A DNA stretch of 9,808 bases from an uncultured Bacteroidales bacterium (GTDB lineage: Bacteria; Bacteroidota; Bacteroidia; Bacteroidales; UBA932). The position numbers were made by a program, and so were the translations under genes. The notes under the pieces are model-generated. The model saw only the letters and a list, made by a program, of their open reading frames with translations, had not been told where the DNA came from and ran no database searches. Location: contig CAJOMB010000040.1 in the NCBI GenBank assembly GCA_905235615.1, positions 1 through 9,808 of the forward strand. Reading direction: 5' to 3'. Below, piece after piece: positions 6,546-9,808 of the stretch; positions within the stretch are counted from its first letter, which is position 1, and each line of letters opens with the position of its first letter.

Positions 6546-9500
6546 TTAAAGCGTCAACGTTATGCCGCCCATGATTAGGCGCTGCTGGGGATAATAACCA
6601 TTGTTCACGCCCGGCGATTCGGGGTCAATTCCCTCCGGAAGGCCGGAGATGGTGAACAGATTCTGCCCTTCCACGAAGAAGCGCAATGTCTGGATGCCAA
6701 TCTTGGACGTCCATTTTCTGGGCAGCGTGTAGCCCAGTTGGGCGCTCTTCAGACGCACGTATTTTCCGTCACGGATCCAGAACGTGGAACTGAGGCCGTT
6801 GTCTCCGCCGTGACTTGTTTTGGCCAATGTCAGACGGGGGAAAGTTCCGTTCGGATTGAATTCACTATAAGCATTCTGCACCAGGAACAACGGAGAGTTG
6901 CCGCCTTCCTTGAAGGTCTGGGTCCAGATGGTGTTGTCATCGTTGTCGTTGTAATAAGTTCCCGTCATGGAGATGTCGAAGAGAGCACCGCCCGTAAACT
7001 GGGCATTGAAGTCGATTCCCTTCCATGCCAGGTTGAGGTTCAGGCCGAAGGTGAGTTCCGGACGGTTGGACCTGCCAAAGTAGCCCTTGTCGTCCTCGTC
7101 AATCTTTCCGTCGCCGTTCAAGTCCACATAGCGGATGTCGCCTACATTGGGACGCGTTCCATACCAGGACGCCTGGTCAATCTCTTCCTCGCTCTTGAAC
7201 AGACCGTCGGCCTGCCAGCACATGATGCTTCCCACCGTTGTGCCCACACGTTTACGCCAGTCAACGATGTTGGGGTCGTCATTGTACACCAGCCAGCGTG
7301 TCTTGGAGCGGGTAAGGCTTCCGGTAACCTCGTAGTAGAACGGATCTCCGCCCAGCGTAAAATGGTTGCGATGACGGATGAGGATGTCGATACCTTTCGC
7401 ATCCACGGCGTTCTTGTTCACCCAAGTGGGATAATAGCCGCCCATGGAGGAGGGGAAACCTGTGGACTGGTAGGTAAGCATATCGTAGGTGTAGTTGTAG
7501 AAGGCGTCAATCTCCATGCCCAACAGGCCGCCCCAAAGGGTGAAGTCTATACCCACATTCCAGCTCTGCGTCTTTTCCCAGGACAAGTCCGTATTGGGAA
7601 TGCCGGAAGTGTAATAGGACGGACTGACAAGCGTAGCACCACCCTTCTGTCCATAAGCCACATTGGCCGCCTTGGAATAGGTACTCAGGAAAGCATACTC
7701 GCTCACGCTGTCATTACCCAGCAAACCCATGCTGGCACGGATTTTAAGGTCGTCCAGCCATGACGAAGTTCCCTTCATGAATTCTTCCTGCGAAATACGC
7801 CAGCCCAGCGAGACGGAGGGGAAGAATCCCCAGCGCGTTTTGCTCATACCGGCAAACTTGTACGAGCCGTCATACCGGCCTGTCACTTCGGCAAGGTATT
7901 TCTCTGCATAGTCGTAGCGGGCACGGAAAACAAAGCCCACACTGCGGGAGGCGCCGCTCCAACCGCTCACCGGAGAATTGGAGGCCACACCGTTGGAGAG
8001 TTCCGGCAGGGAATCAAACGGAAGTCCCTGGGCATATGCCGCCAGGCCGTTTCCCTTATAATCACGGTATTCGGCCAGTGCCATCAAATCCACATGGTTC
8101 TTGCCGAAGGCCTGAACATAATTGGCGCTCGCTTGTCCCACAATCTGTTGGGAGAACGTTACGCCTTCGCCCAAGTTGTTGACATTGTTGGAGATGTGCG
8201 GATTGTCCGTACGCTGCTGCCATACCCATCCGTCATCGGTTCGCACCCGCTGCATCATGGTATAGGGTGTACTCAGGTTCTTGTCGTAGCTTACACCGTA
8301 GTCGTAGGATCCGGACGCTTTCAGCGAAAGTCCGGGGACAAAGGGAAGGTTCCAGGTAAGGGAGGCATTTACCGAAACAGAAGCACTTTTGGTTTTTTTG
8401 TAGCCGGACTCATAAATGGCGGCCAGCGGACTCACCAGAAAACTCTGATTGTCCTGTACTGCACCGGTATAATAGCCATCGTACTTCTCCGGCAGATAAG
8501 GATGCATCTGCACTACCTGACGGGCGATGGAGAACCACCCCACTTCTGTATAGCCTCCGTCTGAGCCGCCGGAAAGGAAGGCCGGCGTGGAACGGTTTCC
8601 CAGCACACCGGAAACGCCCACTTTATAGTTAAGGTGTTTGGCCAGCGTGCCTTCGATGTTGGAGCGGATATTATACCGGGTATAATTGAATTTGTCGATA
8701 TTGCCTTTCTGGTCCATGATGCCGGCGCTTACAAAAAAGCGAGCTTTGTCATTACCGCCTTGAACCGTCACGTTATGCTTCTGGGTGAGGCCCGTTCCGA
8801 ATACCTTTTTCACATAATCCACGTTGTCCCAGCCTCCTGTCCCCTCACGCATGGCTTGAATGTTTTTTTGGGTGAAATACGGTACATATTCCTGTGCAGA
8901 GGCGATTTCCCCGTTGGAGAGCTGGTCCATCATCTGCGCCACATTATAATAATAGGCAAATTGGGGCCCATCCATGAACTTGGGGAAGTTGGCGTTCATG
9001 GAGGCGCCCACGGAGCCGTTGTAAGTGATGCGGGTTTCGCCCTTGTCGCCCTTCTTGGTGGTGATGATAATCACGCCGCCGGCGGCCTTGAGGCCATATA
9101 CGGCGGCCGATGCACCGTCCTTCAGCACGGAGATGCTCTCGATGTCTGCCGGGTCGATGTCGTTGATGTTATCCACAGGGAAGCCGTCCACCACGTAGGC
9201 GACGCCATACACGGAGCCACGGATGCGGAGGGATGCCTGGTCCAGGCCCGGTTCACCGGATTCCTGCACGGAGGAAATACCGGAGAGTTTGCCGGCGAGC
9301 ACCTGAGACACATTGGTGGAAGGGGATTTGAGAAGTTCGTCACCTTTGATGGCACTTACGGCGGCCGTAAGGGTTTCCTTCTTGGCCGTGCCATAACCCA
9401 CCACCACGACATCTTCCAGATAGAAGGTGTCTTCCTGCATGGTGACATTGACGTGAGCCTCACCCTTGTAGGTGCGGGTGACGGTGGTCAGTCCCAGGGA

Positions 9501-9725
9501 GGAGAATTCCAGGACGGCTCCGTCGGGAACCCTCAGAGACCAGGAACCGTCGGCACCGGTAATGGTGCCGGACTGCGTTCCCTGGATCATGACGGTGACC
9601 CCGGCGAGCGGCTGCCCTTCAGAATCAGTTACCCCCCCCGTTACCGTTTTTTGTGCAAACGCCACGCCCTGGGCCAGGAGCAGGCCGGCCAGGAGGACGC
9701 CCATAAGACGGATAGAGGTTTTCAT
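6546..9725 (-). CDS. SusC/RagA family TonB-linked outer-membrane transporter
   Basis: This is a 1059-residue protein. The signal peptide is residues 1-24 (cleavage after AFA). A carboxypeptidase-D regulatory-like beta-sandwich follows at about 26-97 (VTGGVTDSEGQPLAGVTV), then the SusC TonB-linked motif DVVVVGYGT at 105-113. The plug domain runs about 117-226 and includes LRIRG, YVVDGFPVDNI, ISVLKDGASAAVYG and GGVIIITTKKG. The remainder is the 22-strand-type barrel, ending in GGITLTL. A Ca-binding-type loop, DLNGDGKIDEDD at 868-879, is present, as in many SusC proteins. There is no N-terminal STN domain, so signalling to a FecR-type anti-sigma factor is not expected. The protein imports oligosaccharides with the adjacent SusD-like partner, powered by TonB-ExbBD. 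It is the first gene of the visible operon. No Shine-Dalgarno is visible; a small hairpin covers the start codon and a G8 run lies in codons 29-32. Confidence 0.97.
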   Translation of the reverse strand: MKTSIRLMGVLLAGLLLAQGVAFAQKTVTGGVTDSEGQPLAGVTVMIQGTQSGTITGADGSWSLRVPDGAVLEFSSLGLTTVTRTYKGEAHVNVTMQEDTFYLEDVVVVGYGTAKKETLTAAVSAIKGDELLKSPSTNVSQVLAGKLSGISSVQESGEPGLDQASLRIRGSVYGVAYVVDGFPVDNINDIDPADIESISVLKDGASAAVYGLKAAGGVIIITTKKGDKGETRITYNGSVGASMNANFPKFMDGPQFAYYYNVAQMMDQLSNGEIASAQEYVPYFTQKNIQAMREGTGGWDNVDYVKKVFGTGLTQKHNVTVQGGNDKARFFVSAGIMDQKGNIDKFNYTRYNIRSNIEGTLAKHLNYKVGVSGVLGNRSTPAFLSGGSDGGYTEVGWFSIARQVVQMHPYLPEKYDGYYTGAVQDNQSFLVSPLAAIYESGYKKTKSASVSVNASLTWNLPFVPGLSLKASGSYDYGVSYDKNLSTPYTMMQRVRTDDGWVWQQRTDNPHISNNVNNLGEGVTFSQQIVGQASANYVQAFGKNHVDLMALAEYRDYKGNGLAAYAQGLPFDSLPELSNGVASNSPVSGWSGASRSVGFVFRARYDYAEKYLAEVTGRYDGSYKFAGMSKTRWGFFPSVSLGWRISQEEFMKGTSSWLDDLKIRASMGLLGNDSVSEYAFLSTYSKAANVAYGQKGGATLVSPSYYTSGIPNTDLSWEKTQSWNVGIDFTLWGGLLGMEIDAFYNYTYDMLTYQSTGFPSSMGGYYPTWVNKNAVDAKGIDILIRHRNHFTLGGDPFYYEVTGSLTRSKTRWLVYNDDPNIVDWRKRVGTTVGSIMCWQADGLFKSEEEIDQASWYGTRPNVGDIRYVDLNGDGKIDEDDKGYFGRSNRPELTFGLNLNLAWKGIDFNAQFTGGALFDISMTGTYYNDNDDNTIWTQTFKEGGNSPLFLVQNAYSEFNPNGTFPRLTLAKTSHGGDNGLSSTFWIRDGKYVRLKSAQLGYTLPRKWTSKIGIQTLRFFVEGQNLFTISGLPEGIDPESPGVNNGYYPQQRLIMGGITLTL
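9632..9639 (-). repeat. Mononucleotide G8 tract (coding strand) early in the SusC-like gene
   Basis: Eight consecutive C on the plus strand encode the end of Thr29, Gly30, Gly31 and the first base of Val32. A one-base slip would frameshift the transporter shortly after its signal peptide. It is the longest homopolymer I noticed in the window. Confidence 0.8.
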
Positions 9726-9737
9726 AACACAGTTATG
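9723..9737 (-). promoter_or_regulatory. Hairpin covering the SusC start codon
   Basis: A perfect 6-bp inverted repeat, CATAAC (9723-9728) and GTTATG (9732-9737), is separated by three bases. In the transcript the start codon is the 3' end of the stem. The stem is AU-rich and would be only modestly stable, so a regulatory role is speculative. Confidence 0.4.
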
Positions 9738-9746
9738 GGGTTAGAG

Positions 9747-9756
9747 TTATTTTATA
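9747..9756 (-). promoter_or_regulatory. Weak AT-rich candidate -7 region
   Basis: The coding strand reads TATAAAATAA about 22 bases before the SusC start. It does not match the Bacteroides -7 consensus TAnnTTTG and I see no TTTG -33 box at the right spacing. The true promoter may lie beyond the window edge. Confidence 0.15.
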
Positions 9757-9774
9757 GTTGTTTGTCTGCAATTT

Positions 9775-9803
9775 CCTGTAAAATCGTTCCAATCTGGTAC
9801 AGG
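9775..9803. promoter_or_regulatory. Inverted repeat upstream of the SusC-like gene, possible operator
   Basis: CCTGTA (9775-9780) and TACAGG (9798-9803) form a perfect 6-base inverted repeat with a 17-base spacer, roughly 50-78 bases before the transporter's start codon. The half-site centres are 23 bases apart, about two helical turns, which fits a dimeric regulator. A chance occurrence cannot be excluded. Confidence 0.3.
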
Positions 9804-9808
9804 CCTCT

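Noticed and set aside
3839..7763. Further long plus-strand open frames (3839-4630, 4869-5867, 6738-7763)
   Set aside because: All lie antisense to the DUF5018-like, SusD and SusC genes, whose translations carry family motifs, while these show none.
8393..8399. A7 run (coding strand) in the SusC-like gene
   Set aside because: It is explained by consecutive lysine codons (GYKKTK); short A runs are common and the reading frame is intact.
8863..8869. A AAA AAC heptamer in frame in the SusC-like gene, a possible -1 ribosomal frameshift site
   Set aside because: It lies within a full-length transporter around residue 286, where frameshifting would only truncate the product, and I saw no stimulatory structure.

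Overview
The window is part of a polysaccharide-utilisation-type locus (PUL) from a member of the Bacteroidota, most likely the order Bacteroidales. The evidence is an adjacent SusC/RagA-type TonB-dependent transporter and SusD/RagB lipoprotein, a run of further lipoproteins with short signal peptides and acidic or proline-rich linkers, and mostly weak Shine-Dalgarno signals. GC content looks a little above half by eye, which fits several Bacteroidales lineages. Genus or species cannot be named from this sequence.

All six real genes lie on the minus strand and read from right to left. In transcription order they are: a short upstream region (9726-9808); the SusC-like transporter (6546-9725); the SusD-like lipoprotein (4890-6530); a 70-base spacer (4820-4889) filled by a 20-base tandem repeat; a 581-residue lipoprotein in the SusE / surface glycan-binding position (3074-4819); a phosphodiester glycosidase (NAGPA/DUF2233 family) lipoprotein (2052-3077); a family-10-like glycosyl hydrolase (GHL10/DUF187) lipoprotein (667-2046); and the first 220 codons of a lipoprotein with BACON/Ig-like domains (1-662), which runs off the window. 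Apart from the repeat spacer, gaps are 15, -4, 5 and 4 bases, so this reads as one operon. No terminator, tRNA, rRNA, CRISPR array or mobile element was seen. No stretch over 300 bases lacks a gene.

The inferred working model is as follows. The SusC-SusD pair binds and imports an oligosaccharide through the outer membrane. The 581-residue and BACON-like lipoproteins help hold the glycan at the surface. The two enzymatic lipoproteins act on it before or during import. The enzyme pair is the unusual part. A sugar-1-phosphodiester hydrolase family beside a GHL10 barrel, with no ordinary CAZyme visible in the window, suggests a substrate with sugar-phosphodiester linkages, such as a phosphoglycan, capsular or teichoic-type polymer, or a GlcNAc-1-P-capped glycan. 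That substrate is a hypothesis only; the protein families are supported by motifs visible in the translations.

Possible regulatory and variability signals are a G8 tract (coding strand) early in the transporter gene, a small hairpin over its start codon, an inverted repeat upstream of it, and the 20-base repeats after the SusD gene, each containing an [A/T]TG-TCN-TTC-TGA micro-frame.
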